A stretch of 45,669 nt of DNA from Bacteroidota bacterium (GTDB lineage Bacteria > Bacteroidota > Bacteroidia > UKL13-3): contig CANNQU010000021.1 of NCBI GenBank assembly GCA_947507965.1, positions 1 through 45,669 of the forward strand, in the 5' to 3' direction. Each line of letters opens with the position of its first letter. Position 1 is the stretch's first letter. Positions 23,704 through 33,922 of the stretch are shown here, piece by piece. The notes under the pieces are model-generated. The model was given only the letters and a program-made list of their open reading frames with translations, ran no database searches and was not told where the DNA came from. The translations under genes and the position numbers were made by a program.

Positions 23704-26379
23704 TTAATTCGACTTCACCTTAATAATTATTTCATTTTTGTACTTATTTTTAATGCTATTACTAAATTTATTTATTGCTAAATTTTTAATTTTCTTATCC
23801 GGAAATTTATTTAACCAAGCATTAAATTCCTTAAAAAGTGTAACCATCGAAAATTCCGAATATGACATTAATGTAAAAAAAGAGCAAATGTCGTTCTCGT
23901 CAAAATAACAATCACTATAAACTGCTTTTAAATTTTTTACCTTGCCAAGTAAATCATTATTGTTTTCATCGTATATCCCAAAAAAAACAGTACCCTTCTC
24001 AAAAGTATTTTTTTCTTTGTTAAATGTAAAGTATAAGTTTAAATTATTCTCCCCAAGCGGTAATTTATAAGAATCTTTATCTGCATCTTCTTCATCCTTA
24101 GGAGACCATTTTTTATTATCAATTACACTTTTGAAAAGCATCTTTATACCTAGCTTTTTCGGACTTTCTGGAATTAATTCACTAATTTCAAGTTGTAGAT
24201 ACCATTCCTTACAAATACTAATATTTCTATTTAAGATATTATATATTACTTGCTTTGCAGTTCTATCGTCTTTGATATTATGTTCTGTATTACGATCTAA
24301 AAGCAACCATTCTTTATCGCAAGCTGACATCCTTAATAGATCGTCTCTTAATTGTATTTCAGTTCCATATACAGTTCGATTGTTCAACCGTTCTGACCAC
24401 CACAATAATTCAGTTTTTGGTGGATTTAACTTGAGTGAAGGCGGATTTGTTTGGTCGCCTCTATTTAATGAATATGGCCAAGCCCTAAAATTCCCATTTG
24501 AAGAATACCAATTTTTTAATGCTGGACGTATTTGTTGCTTGCCAGAAACATAATTATTCGGACAAATATGATCCCAATCAAATGCCCTGTTTGTGTCTTC
24601 AAGATCACATTCCGCTATTTCATGAAACCATCTAAATAGGGCATCTCTTTGTGCGTAAAGGATTAGTTCTTTATTTTTAAACATTTTATCAATAAAGTTT
24701 CCATAATAAGTATTAATGATTTTCCCCTTTGTCAACTCGGTAATGCGTTGTCCTTTTGGAATGATATTTTTCAAATTTCTCAAATTAGGAAATTCCGTTA
24801 ATATTTCAAATTCTCTATCCTTTAACATTGCACGTTGCACGGTTTCCTTTGACCAAAATGTTTTTGTGTCAAAATTCTTAATACATGGCCAAATATTTTC
24901 AAGTAATTTAGCATGGTCTCTTTGCTTCTGCCCCTTTCCTAACCACATAAATAAAGTAATCATACCAAGTACTTTGGGCTTTAATTCTTCAGTGATTATA
25001 TCGTCCTTAATATAAATCCGATAAAGCAACATAAACATAATTTCAGGTGACTTATCCGAAATCGAATACGCTATAAATGATGGCAGCCCGATTTTGTTTG
25101 TCTCACTATAAAGCAACATTCTTTTAATTTTCTCAATAGTATTATTAGACAAAAAGCATTCAAGGTATTTTATGAAATCATCCTTTTTACTCTTATCAAA
25201 CTTATTATCCGTCATAATACGTTGAAATTGCTTCGGCTTAATTTTCATACTTATTGATTCATTTTCCGAAATTCTATTTTGTTCTTGATTACTAAATAGA
25301 CGAAAAATAATTGTAATAAACCTTGCGGGATAAAAAAGTCCTATACATTTATTCTCAATATTATCAAGCATTTTGGGGCTTTTAATATGGGATTTCAAAA
25401 TAGAATAATTTAGTTCTTCACCTCGTAAAGGAGTTCCGCCTGAATTCAATCTTATAAATAAATTTTCAATCTCATCTATATTTCTGTCTTCAATTTTATC
25501 TTGTTCTATGTCGCTTTTTTCTTGGTCTTTAACATCAAGACCTTCATCAGATTCTTCAGAATTATAAGTTTCTTTATTTGAGATAGGAAATTGGTAATCT
25601 ATTTTTTCATCATCACGATATAATTCAGATAGATTAAGTTGTAATAATGGGATTTTTTGAATTTCCATCATTTTTCTTACATCTTGATAAATCTCTTCAA
25701 TTGAATAAAACTTTATATTTTCTTCTTTTCTTCTCTTAAGAACATCCAAATTTTCATTGGCATTTTCAATCAGTTTACTTTTCCATTCAACGATTAGTTT
25801 TTTTAAATCTGCAATGCTTGTGGCATTTATAAATAAACCTAAAGGTATCGGTTCATAAGAGTCGTAAGGCCAAAATTCTTTTAAAGGTTTTTTCAAATAA
25901 TCATAATTTTCAATTTGGTATGAAGACATCGCATTACTAATATCTTTGGATTCTAAAACTTTCTGATTTTCATTTTTTCTATAGCCCCAGGGATGAGATG
26001 TTGTTATCACCCTAAACAAGTATTTGCGATTATCACTTTCGGTACTCGGCTTTGCAAGATCAATAAATATCATAATCTTTTCATTTGATGTTTTGAATAT
26101 TTTGTCGCTTGAATTATAATTTTCGTTAAGAGGATTATAAAACCCTAAACAAATTGCAGTCGCTCTTTGCTGTCCATCAAGCAAATCATATTGTTTTATT
26201 TTAGAATCCATCTTTTTCGACAATACAAACGAACCAATTGGATAACCTCTTAAAAGAGAATCCCAAAGATTTTCTATTTGATATGGCTTCCAAACAAAAC
26301 CCCTTTGTACGGTTGGCAATGAAATTGTTTCATTGGTAGCCTTGTCTTTAATTTCATTAAGAGTTAGAAAATCATTCAT
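23704..26379 (-). CDS. GmrSD-like type IV restriction protein (DUF262 with HNH)
   Basis: I choose the ATG at 26379 (891 residues); the longer frame opens with TTG at 26409. The N-terminal domain is DUF262 ('LPTVQRGFVWKPYQIENLWDSLLRGYP' and the hallmark DGQQRA near residue 63), a ParB-fold NTP-using module. A long helical middle with an acidic Glu/Asp-rich insert follows, then an HNH/DUF1524-like nuclease near 600-650 ('FDWDHICPNNYV', 'NGNFRAWPYSLNRGDQTNPPS'). A separate C-terminal region of about 200 residues ends the protein. Single-chain GmrSD enzymes of this order restrict DNA with modified, often glucosylated, cytosines. It leads the hsd operon and is noticeably AT-rich compared with hsdR, suggesting a separate origin. 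Confidence 0.85.
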   Translation of the reverse strand: MNDFLTLNEIKDKATNETISLPTVQRGFVWKPYQIENLWDSLLRGYPIGSFVLSKKMDSKIKQYDLLDGQQRATAICLGFYNPLNENYNSSDKIFKTSNEKIMIFIDLAKPSTESDNRKYLFRVITTSHPWGYRKNENQKVLESKDISNAMSSYQIENYDYLKKPLKEFWPYDSYEPIPLGLFINATSIADLKKLIVEWKSKLIENANENLDVLKRRKEENIKFYSIEEIYQDVRKMMEIQKIPLLQLNLSELYRDDEKIDYQFPISNKETYNSEESDEGLDVKDQEKSDIEQDKIEDRNIDEIENLFIRLNSGGTPLRGEELNYSILKSHIKSPKMLDNIENKCIGLFYPARFITIIFRLFSNQEQNRISENESISMKIKPKQFQRIMTDNKFDKSKKDDFIKYLECFLSNNTIEKIKRMLLYSETNKIGLPSFIAYSISDKSPEIMFMLLYRIYIKDDIITEELKPKVLGMITLFMWLGKGQKQRDHAKLLENIWPCIKNFDTKTFWSKETVQRAMLKDREFEILTEFPNLRNLKNIIPKGQRITELTKGKIINTYYGNFIDKMFKNKELILYAQRDALFRWFHEIAECDLEDTNRAFDWDHICPNNYVSGKQQIRPALKNWYSSNGNFRAWPYSLNRGDQTNPPSLKLNPPKTELLWWSERLNNRTVYGTEIQLRDDLLRMSACDKEWLLLDRNTEHNIKDDRTAKQVIYNILNRNISICKEWYLQLEISELIPESPKKLGIKMLFKSVIDNKKWSPKDEEDADKDSYKLPLGENNLNLYFTFNKEKNTFEKGTVFFGIYDENNNDLLGKVKNLKAVYSDCYFDENDICSFFTLMSYSEFSMVTLFKEFNAWLNKFPDKKIKNLAINKFSNSIKNKYKNEIIIKVKSN

Positions 26380-26439
26380 AAAAGTAATTCTTACAATGTG
26401 GCTTCTCAATCAATTTTTGAAGAGGCATTAATGTTCTTT

Positions 26440-29283
26440 TTAGTTAGCCTCCTTCTTTATTAACATCTCATTCAAAATCAGATCATCTGACTTATCATAA
26501 ATCCGAATAAAGTAAATACCATTTGTTAATCCAATTAGAGATAACTCATTAACGTTGCTGGCTTCAATTACTTTTTGGCCAAGTAAATCATATAAATACA
26601 TTTTCAAATTACGAGACCCTTCAATTATTATTTTATCGGAAGCAGGGTTGGGATAGACCTTAATCTTATTAATAAATGCCGTTGAACTAATACCAATAGG
26701 ATTTACCATAACAACATTTGAAGTGACCATAGAAATACCATTGGTTTTCATAGTTGGATTACAACTATTTGGAAGGTCAACTTCTATCCGGTATTTTTTT
26801 AATCCTATTGGTGGAGTTAAATCTGTATAAGAATTCGAAGCTGAGGACAATTGTCCGATCTCTATAAATGCAGCTCCATTTATGCTTCTCATGATGTAAT
26901 GAGTATTATATGTAGCACCTTCATAAAAGTTCCATGATAAATTAACCTCATTATTTACTCCAATATTTGAAGACAGATGAATTGTTTTATGAAAGCTGCT
27001 TAGATCAGATTCTTGACCACAAGAATCAACGACAGATATTTTATATCTATCACTTTTTTGAAGAGGAACCGATAATGTATCGATGAATGTGCTAAAAAGA
27101 TTAGAGGCTTTTATACCAATTAGATTGAATTGATTTAATGTACTTGTTTCTTTATAAATTTTATATTGAGTTGCCCTTATTACTCCGGTTTTTTCCCAAA
27201 TCACAAGATTCTTTCCTGATGCAGAATCCACAGTAACGGCGCAGACACCATTATTTATAGTTTGTGGAGGTTGATTAATAAAAATGGAGTCATTAAAATT
27301 ACAACCAATTGAATCTGAAACTGAAACATAATACATTCTGCGCTTTAAATTAATTGCACTATCCTTATTTGATATAACCCCTCCAGAGTGATTCGCAGTG
27401 TTATACCAATTGTAAATAAATGGTGGAATACCTCCAGAAACTATTGCCCTTACATTACTACTATCACCATAACATTGAATGTTTTTTTGAGAAAACACAA
27501 TGTGCATATTAGAAGACAGAACACTTGACGTTGCACTGTCTTTCCCACAGCTTCCGTTATCAACAATATAGCAGAATTTTGTAGCGCCGTATGGGTTCAC
27601 ATTTAGGGGATTTATAGTAAAAGGAGTAATCGGTTTGGCAGTATCAGCAGAATAAACTACCGAACCTGCATTTGGATAATCAGATGTTATCTTATAAAGA
27701 GTAGTTCCCGGTTTAACTTTGTCATTGTTTAAAATCAGTTTTGTCGACAAACTAGAATTACAAATTTTATCATTGAAACTTGATAATGAAACAATCGGCG
27801 TTGCTAACCCAGAATTCCGAAAAACGGATACCGAATCTCCATCACGAAAAAGCATATCCGGTTTACCATCTCCATCAACATCACCTAATTGATCAAAACC
27901 ATTTAAGTCATAAACACCTGTATAGACAAATAAATTTGTAATAATTGAAATATTACCAATTGTAGAAGTGTTCCTTGAAATCTTTAAACCAGCATAATTA
28001 CCTCCTGCAATGATAATATCAAGTTTTCCATCTCCATCCATATCGCATAAGTGAATTACACCCATCAAACCTGCTGGAAAATTAATAACTGCTGGAAAAC
28101 TATTGATGGAAAATGTGCTGGGAGTTGATACATTTCTATATACATTTATTCCACTTTGTTCAGAGACGATAATATCCAATTTCCCGTCACCGTCAATATC
28201 TCCTAACTTAATATCACCTACCAAATAATAATTAAATACGAATTTTATTGTAGCTGAAAAATTACTCAAGGATATATTACCCGGGGTTGAGTTAAACCTT
28301 AAAACGGCAATCGATTTCGATGTCCTCCTTATTATAATATCAACTTTCATATCACCATCAATATCCCCTAAGAATAACTTGGGATACCCGTATAGGCTAT
28401 CGACTAGACTTGATAAATCAACCTTTGCAGCAAAACTACCACTAGATATTGTTCCACTAGTTGATGTATTTCTAAACACATATAATTGAGATGATGAAAT
28501 TACGACTAAATCCAATTTGCCATCCAGATCAATATCACCTAATTCAAAATCAAATGCATGATAATTCACACCCATAGGAAACATTATAGCTGATGCAAAA
28601 GAATTATTCGAAATAACTCCATTGGTTGATGTATTTCTGAAAATAACAATTGTATCATCCCCAGAAGGGCTATTCGATATTGCCACATCTAATTTCCCAT
28701 CTCCATCAATATCGCCTAATTTACATATCTTTCCCCATTTAGGAATTGCAAACTTAACAGGGGCTGCAAAGCTATTCTTTGTAATACTGCCACTCGATGA
28801 AATATTTCTACATACTGACATTGTATCATAAGCGCTACTGACTAAATCAGATTTGCCATCACCATCAATATCACCCAAAACAAAGTTTATACCAGATGAA
28901 TTTAAACCAGTTGAAAAATTCATTTTGAGGTCTATCGATGTACTACTGATATAACCACAATTAAAAGTAACATTAAATGGTATTGGGCTTGATGCCATTA
29001 AATGTGTCGAAGTATTCAAAACGGTTATTGGCTTATTTGTAGCACCGGTCGGAACGATGACCATAATTGAAGTGGTTGAGGAGCTAGTTACTAACGCTTT
29101 TGTTGCTCCAAAATAGACAATATTATTTGATGCCGTGGCATTAAAGTTAGTGCCACTAATGTTGACGGATATACCAACTGGGCCAGATGATGGTGTAAAA
29201 TTGGTAATCGTCGGAATCTGTGCAATTGATTGAATTATGCAAATGCAAGAAAGAACTAATGCTAAGAATTTGAAGTTTTTCAT
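26440..29283 (-). CDS. T9SS-secreted IPT/FG-GAP repeat protein
   Basis: I choose the ATG at 29283 (947 residues), which gives a clean signal peptide (cleavage near SIAQ/I). An IPT/TIG domain follows ('PTITNFTPSSGPVGISVNISGTNF'), then eight or so FG-GAP/VCBS-type units, each with a calcium-binding 'LGDIDGDGKLD' motif. Next come SprB-like repeat sequence ('VSGGIPPFIYNWYN') and fibronectin-like strands, and last a type A T9SS sorting domain of about 75 residues ('IKVYPNPASDKIIIEG', 'LYDLLGQKV', 'GIYFIRI'). This predicts a large cell-surface or secreted protein, probably adhesive. It is 60 bp upstream of the GmrSD-like ATG and 134 bp after the helicase gene, an unexpected surface protein among intracellular defence genes. 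Confidence 0.9.
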   Translation of the reverse strand: MKNFKFLALVLSCICIIQSIAQIPTITNFTPSSGPVGISVNISGTNFNATASNNIVYFGATKALVTSSSTTSIMVIVPTGATNKPITVLNTSTHLMASSPIPFNVTFNCGYISSTSIDLKMNFSTGLNSSGINFVLGDIDGDGKSDLVSSAYDTMSVCRNISSSGSITKNSFAAPVKFAIPKWGKICKLGDIDGDGKLDVAISNSPSGDDTIVIFRNTSTNGVISNNSFASAIMFPMGVNYHAFDFELGDIDLDGKLDLVVISSSQLYVFRNTSTSGTISSGSFAAKVDLSSLVDSLYGYPKLFLGDIDGDMKVDIIIRRTSKSIAVLRFNSTPGNISLSNFSATIKFVFNYYLVGDIKLGDIDGDGKLDIIVSEQSGINVYRNVSTPSTFSINSFPAVINFPAGLMGVIHLCDMDGDGKLDIIIAGGNYAGLKISRNTSTIGNISIITNLFVYTGVYDLNGFDQLGDVDGDGKPDMLFRDGDSVSVFRNSGLATPIVSLSSFNDKICNSSLSTKLILNNDKVKPGTTLYKITSDYPNAGSVVYSADTAKPITPFTINPLNVNPYGATKFCYIVDNGSCGKDSATSSVLSSNMHIVFSQKNIQCYGDSSNVRAIVSGGIPPFIYNWYNTANHSGGVISNKDSAINLKRRMYYVSVSDSIGCNFNDSIFINQPPQTINNGVCAVTVDSASGKNLVIWEKTGVIRATQYKIYKETSTLNQFNLIGIKASNLFSTFIDTLSVPLQKSDRYKISVVDSCGQESDLSSFHKTIHLSSNIGVNNEVNLSWNFYEGATYNTHYIMRSINGAAFIEIGQLSSASNSYTDLTPPIGLKKYRIEVDLPNSCNPTMKTNGISMVTSNVVMVNPIGISSTAFINKIKVYPNPASDKIIIEGSRNLKMYLYDLLGQKVIEASNVNELSLIGLTNGIYFIRIYDKSDDLILNEMLIKKEAN

Positions 29284-29417
29284 TTTGAAATTTTTTACTA
29301 CTTGTTTTACGAAATAAAAATAAATTTTAAAAAAGATGGATACCCTTATCACTTCTAAATTAATGCAATAAAACACCTGGACTTAAAAGTTAAATCTCAT
29401 TTCGATTCGAGTGTAAT

Positions 29418-32400
29418 TTACTCTATTTTAATTATTTCATAATAGTGCTCTAAAAGTCCTTGTGAACATGTTTCTCCTTCAGCTCTTCCGATGATTGTCA
29501 AAGCTAACGGAGATTTTTCAAATATTGTTAAAAGGCCATCATTATCAGGTATTATTTTTTGCTGCGACTTAGACTTGCAGAATTTCACCTTCAAAATTTC
29601 GCCTTCCGGATTTCGAACTATTACTGTGGAATTAAGACTGACCTTTTTCTTCATCTCTGGTCGCAAGGTAATTGGAATAATTTCATCTACAATTAGAAAC
29701 TCATCAATATTTTGAATTTCCTCTAGCTTCTCTTCCTGATCAATTTTTAAAATAAAACTAACAAGTTTTTTTAATTCCTTTTCCGATGAGTACCACCAAT
29801 TGGTGGACCAAATCCGATAAAAAACAAACCCTTGCTCTTCAAGCCTTGATTGCCGAAAAGCATCCCAAGCATACGCTTCATTACTACTATGATATTTTGC
29901 ACCATCACACTCAATTGCAATAATAGGCTTACCGGTAATTCTAGATTTAACAATCAAATCGATTCTAAAACCACCGATCCTATATTGCTGTTGTAATCTA
30001 TCTTGTCCAACCTTCTTGGCTAATTGGTAGTACACTTCCTCTTCAAAAGGAGATTCTGAGCCAAAAACATCATGATCAATTTCAAATGCCCTTGACTCAC
30101 AATTCTCATAGAGTTGTTTCAATAATGATTCCCTAACTTCAATGTTATTTTCACTAATGGCCCTTGCATAAGCTAAATAAGAATAAAAAATGGCCCGGCC
30201 ATTATTCTTCATCTGATTTAATAGTGTGGGGTAAGAATTATAATGTTCCGGTGGTATTGATGTACAAACATAAACTTTATATTTTGCCCTTGTAACAATT
30301 ACATTTAAGAGTTTGTAACCATTTCGCTGCAAAATAGGGCCAAACGACTGACGAAAAGAACCGTCAGCCTTTGTTCCAAAAGTTGTTGAAATTATAATTA
30401 TATCCCTTTCATCACCTTGAATGTTCTCTAAGTTTTTCACAAACAAATCAGAGCCTAAGTCCGAAATCTTTTTATCGTATTCGGGTTTCTGTTGTCTTGC
30501 CTTGGTTATTTCTTCGAGTATTAAATTACGTTGGTATAAATTGAAAGTTGCAACACCAACCGACGGATACTTGCCACTTTTGATAGGTTTAATGTGATTT
30601 AATAAAATGTCAACTACCTGCCTCGCTTCATCTTTGTTTACCTGGTCTTCGTAGAGTCCGTTAACTTCAATAAACTGAATAGGCTTGTATTCCTGTTTCG
30701 CTGGCATTGGTATTAACCGCTTACCATAAAAGGCATGATTAGAAAAATCGATCAATTGTGGATGTTGTGACCGATAGTGAACTTTCAAATAGGACTGTTT
30801 GTAATTGCAATTCTCAGCATAGACAAGAAGTGACTCACTATCTGCGAGATCAAGTGAATTATTAATACTATGGTTTGTATGTAATGTATCACTGGATGAT
30901 TGTTCCTCGTCATAATCTTCCTCTGTCGGACTCAATAAAGCAGCTCCTCCCTGGAAGAAGTTGGAAGGCGGCATTTGTTGGCTGTCACCGGAAACCACTT
31001 TAATTTTGCCTCTAATCAATGCCGGAAAAGTATCTTCTAACCTTAACTGACTAGCTTCGTCAAAAATCACAATATCAAATATCCCTTCTTCTAATGGAAG
31101 TAAAGAACTACATACTGTGGGGCTTACCATAACAACAGGAAAAAAATCGGTAAATAATTGAAAATCTGAATTGATAATTTTTCGCAAAGAGTTTCTTCTT
31201 TCACCTCGACTACCGCGTTTGTTGTAAAGGCTAATTGGATTTACTCCGAGTGAAGATGCTCTTTTTGCCGAATTTACTTGTTTGATGGACCAATTATTTA
31301 TTATGCTTTTAATTTGAAACTTTTTTAATTGCTCTTTTGACTCAATAAACTCTTCAATCTTGTCATTATTTTTGGGTAGTCCTTTAAGTTTACTCTCAGC
31401 AATTGCAAGTAGCCAGTAATAATACCAACTTTCAAAAGTTGCTTCCCAATTATCGCAGTTTATCTCAATTAATGAGGTTACAACTAGCCTTTGTAATGGG
31501 GTAATTTGAATATAAAATTTTCTCCAATCAAAATATTCTCTGAAATCAATAAGGTTTTCAGATATTACTTTCAATTCTAGGAGCAAATTTTCCAGTTCTA
31601 ATATTTTGCCAATATGACATGAACGGTTTGAAGATGTTCGATGTAATATTCTTTTTTTATTTAGACTTGAAATGGTTTGGGAATATTCATTTTCCGCTTT
31701 TTGCAAACTAGTGAAATTGTCAAAAAGCGGATGTAGATTGGTTGTTGAAAAGTTTTGAAGATAATCTTCCTTCACTCTTTCATTATTTCTAAACCAATCG
31801 TCTGAATTCTTGCTTAAAATGTCAATATTTTCAACAAACAACTTTAAACTAGGTGAATGACTCTCTTCGATGTAACTATGTTCAAAATATGATAATGTTT
31901 GATGTAACAGTTTAATCTCATCAACCCGACTGACTAAATTAATTCTGTTTTCCAACAGGGTTTGATATTTTTTAAATACAATACCCAATAATCGAATCCT
32001 GAATTTTGTAATACCACTATTTTTAAAAAATAATTCGCCGAATGAATTTTGATTTTCAAATACAAACTCATTGTATTTACTGATTTGGTTCTTAATTGCA
32101 TTGTAATACTCGAAATAATGACGATCAAGCCAATTTTTATACTCCGTAAGTTGCATTTGCAACTCTGCCTTTAGAACTACAATATGCTTTGTTGTTTCCT
32201 TTGTGAATTCCTCCAACTTTAACTGTAAAGCCCTTGGATTGTCGTCGTTGAATACATTATCGTCTAAAATCTCAAGGGGATGATTAAGCCGTCTCACATC
32301 AGAGAAAAGCTTTTCTGCTAATTTGATTTTACTCACAATTTCAGCTAACTCTTTTTCATCATCTTGAAACTTAAATAATTTATAATTAAGCTTAGGTTTC

Positions 32401-33794
32401 AGCACTTCAAAAGTTGAGATATTTTGTCGCTTTAAAAACGCTCCTACCAATTCAGTCCATGATTTTCCATGGTAGATTTTCTTATCAAGCAGTTTGTGCT
32501 GAAAATTAAGTTCTTCTGCTTTAGCCTCTATTGTTTCTCGGGCTATCGAATAGTTTGTTTGATTAAAACTTGCGAATTGCGAAAGATTACCCAACCGATC
32601 ACGGACTATACTTACTATTCCGTCTCTATCTTTGTTGATATCCTCTATCACAGCTGCAAATGCCCCTAACTGATCGCTCTCTTTGTGTAGATTGTTTTTA
32701 ATAACATCAAGTGCGGTTTTCTTCTCGCAAACTACAAGGCATTTTAAGTTGTTCGCTAAAGCATTTGTTATAAGTGCCGTAAGGGATTGACTTTTTCCAG
32801 TTCCAGGTGGGCCCTGAATAATTTTATGCGGTTCAATTCCTAGTGTTGTTAAAATTTCTTGTTGGCTTGGGTCAGTTTCCACTGCACTGTGTGAAGTTCC
32901 TGAAAAATTTTCGACTGATAAATTCTCAAAATCAAAACTATCAAATTGGTCAATTATTTTATCAATGTCTGTAATGATGCTTTCTTTTTGTGTTCTGAAA
33001 AGCCCGAACACTCCACCAAAATGAATCCACGGATTATTCCCTGAAACTGAGTCCAAATTACTTGCTTCAGGAATGTTTTTAAGCGGCTCTTTAAAACTTG
33101 CTAACAAGCTTGCTCTGGTACTAGAGTTCGTGTTTACATTAAGAGCTTTTAATACTTTGAAACATTCATCAATCAATTCCTTCTGATCAATAATTGCATC
33201 TTCCAATAGCTCCTCATTAATTTGAGGCACTATAATATTTTCATCCGTTTTCAGATACGAGAGGAGTACTTCATTCAACCCTACTGAGTGTATTTCCTCA
33301 TCAACTATCCTTCCGTTTTCATTTCTTGTTTTATTTCGAAGTATTGACCAGGTATTGACTTTGTTTGTCGCTTTAATTATTTCCAATTGCCAAATAAATA
33401 AAGGAGCTTTAATAATTTTCTTTGGATCTTGCTTTGAAGGTTTTATTAAAATCGGAAAACCAAAACTGAAAGTTTTTATTCCATGTTCCTTGTAATTATC
33501 TTCATTTTCAATGTTTATAGAGTTCAACCTTTTTGATAAAAGTCCAAGTCGTTTTTGTTCATCAGATTGAATAGAACTCAAATCAATATTGTCAAAAGAT
33601 ATTTTGAATTCAAAACAAGCGCTATTAAAAAGCAGATCAAGAAACTTTTCAGAAAAGTCGGGTTTGATAAAATTGAGGTTCGCTAAGTCAAGTCGTGTTG
33701 CAAACCTTCCCGGTAACACATTCAAATGAATAGATCGTGTATTGCCACCTTTAAGCTTATCTCTTAACGCTTTTAAAAAGACTAAATCGGTCAT
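29418..33794 (-). CDS. Large SF1 helicase with C-terminal Vsr-like nuclease (DUF4011-like)
   Basis: The 1458-residue product has an N-terminal region (about 1-320) resembling DUF4011 ('IKAPLFIWQLEI', 'LDLANLNF'). An SF1 helicase follows with Walker A GPPGTGKS (328-335), a long coiled insertion (about 420-850), motif II DEAS near 908, 'VVSGDSQQMPPS', 'VHYRSQHPQLIDFSNHAFY', 'NLENIQGDERDIIIIS' and 'VIVTRAKYKVYV'. A C-terminal MTES_1575/Vsr-like nuclease domain is at about 1250-1360 ('GGFRIDLIVK', 'IAIECDGAKYHSS', 'RIWSTNWWYSS'), retaining the D...ECDG core. A short extra domain ends the protein. The DUF4011-helicase-Vsr arrangement has been reported in computational surveys of defence genes. It appears to be a one-gene system here. 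Its substrate is unknown. Confidence 0.85.
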   Translation of the reverse strand: MTDLVFLKALRDKLKGGNTRSIHLNVLPGRFATRLDLANLNFIKPDFSEKFLDLLFNSACFEFKISFDNIDLSSIQSDEQKRLGLLSKRLNSINIENEDNYKEHGIKTFSFGFPILIKPSKQDPKKIIKAPLFIWQLEIIKATNKVNTWSILRNKTRNENGRIVDEEIHSVGLNEVLLSYLKTDENIIVPQINEELLEDAIIDQKELIDECFKVLKALNVNTNSSTRASLLASFKEPLKNIPEASNLDSVSGNNPWIHFGGVFGLFRTQKESIITDIDKIIDQFDSFDFENLSVENFSGTSHSAVETDPSQQEILTTLGIEPHKIIQGPPGTGKSQSLTALITNALANNLKCLVVCEKKTALDVIKNNLHKESDQLGAFAAVIEDINKDRDGIVSIVRDRLGNLSQFASFNQTNYSIARETIEAKAEELNFQHKLLDKKIYHGKSWTELVGAFLKRQNISTFEVLKPKLNYKLFKFQDDEKELAEIVSKIKLAEKLFSDVRRLNHPLEILDDNVFNDDNPRALQLKLEEFTKETTKHIVVLKAELQMQLTEYKNWLDRHYFEYYNAIKNQISKYNEFVFENQNSFGELFFKNSGITKFRIRLLGIVFKKYQTLLENRINLVSRVDEIKLLHQTLSYFEHSYIEESHSPSLKLFVENIDILSKNSDDWFRNNERVKEDYLQNFSTTNLHPLFDNFTSLQKAENEYSQTISSLNKKRILHRTSSNRSCHIGKILELENLLLELKVISENLIDFREYFDWRKFYIQITPLQRLVVTSLIEINCDNWEATFESWYYYWLLAIAESKLKGLPKNNDKIEEFIESKEQLKKFQIKSIINNWSIKQVNSAKRASSLGVNPISLYNKRGSRGERRNSLRKIINSDFQLFTDFFPVVMVSPTVCSSLLPLEEGIFDIVIFDEASQLRLEDTFPALIRGKIKVVSGDSQQMPPSNFFQGGAALLSPTEEDYDEEQSSSDTLHTNHSINNSLDLADSESLLVYAENCNYKQSYLKVHYRSQHPQLIDFSNHAFYGKRLIPMPAKQEYKPIQFIEVNGLYEDQVNKDEARQVVDILLNHIKPIKSGKYPSVGVATFNLYQRNLILEEITKARQQKPEYDKKISDLGSDLFVKNLENIQGDERDIIIISTTFGTKADGSFRQSFGPILQRNGYKLLNVIVTRAKYKVYVCTSIPPEHYNSYPTLLNQMKNNGRAIFYSYLAYARAISENNIEVRESLLKQLYENCESRAFEIDHDVFGSESPFEEEVYYQLAKKVGQDRLQQQYRIGGFRIDLIVKSRITGKPIIAIECDGAKYHSSNEAYAWDAFRQSRLEEQGFVFYRIWSTNWWYSSEKELKKLVSFILKIDQEEKLEEIQNIDEFLIVDEIIPITLRPEMKKKVSLNSTVIVRNPEGEILKVKFCKSKSQQKIIPDNDGLLTIFEKSPLALTIIGRAEGETCSQGLLEHYYEIIKIE

Positions 33795-33922
33795 TTTATT
33801 TTGAATGATAAGGAAAAAGGTTATTGGTCGTAATTATTATCTATCGCTTTCAAATATATAAATAAATTACCCATCCGGATTTGGACCTATATTCCAAAAA
33901 AGATCAACATAATAAAATCAAA

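Noticed and set aside
26380-26409. N-terminal extension of the GmrSD-like protein (TTG start)
   Set aside because: The ATG at 26379 is followed directly by the conserved DUF262 start; the extension adds ten residues of no known motif.
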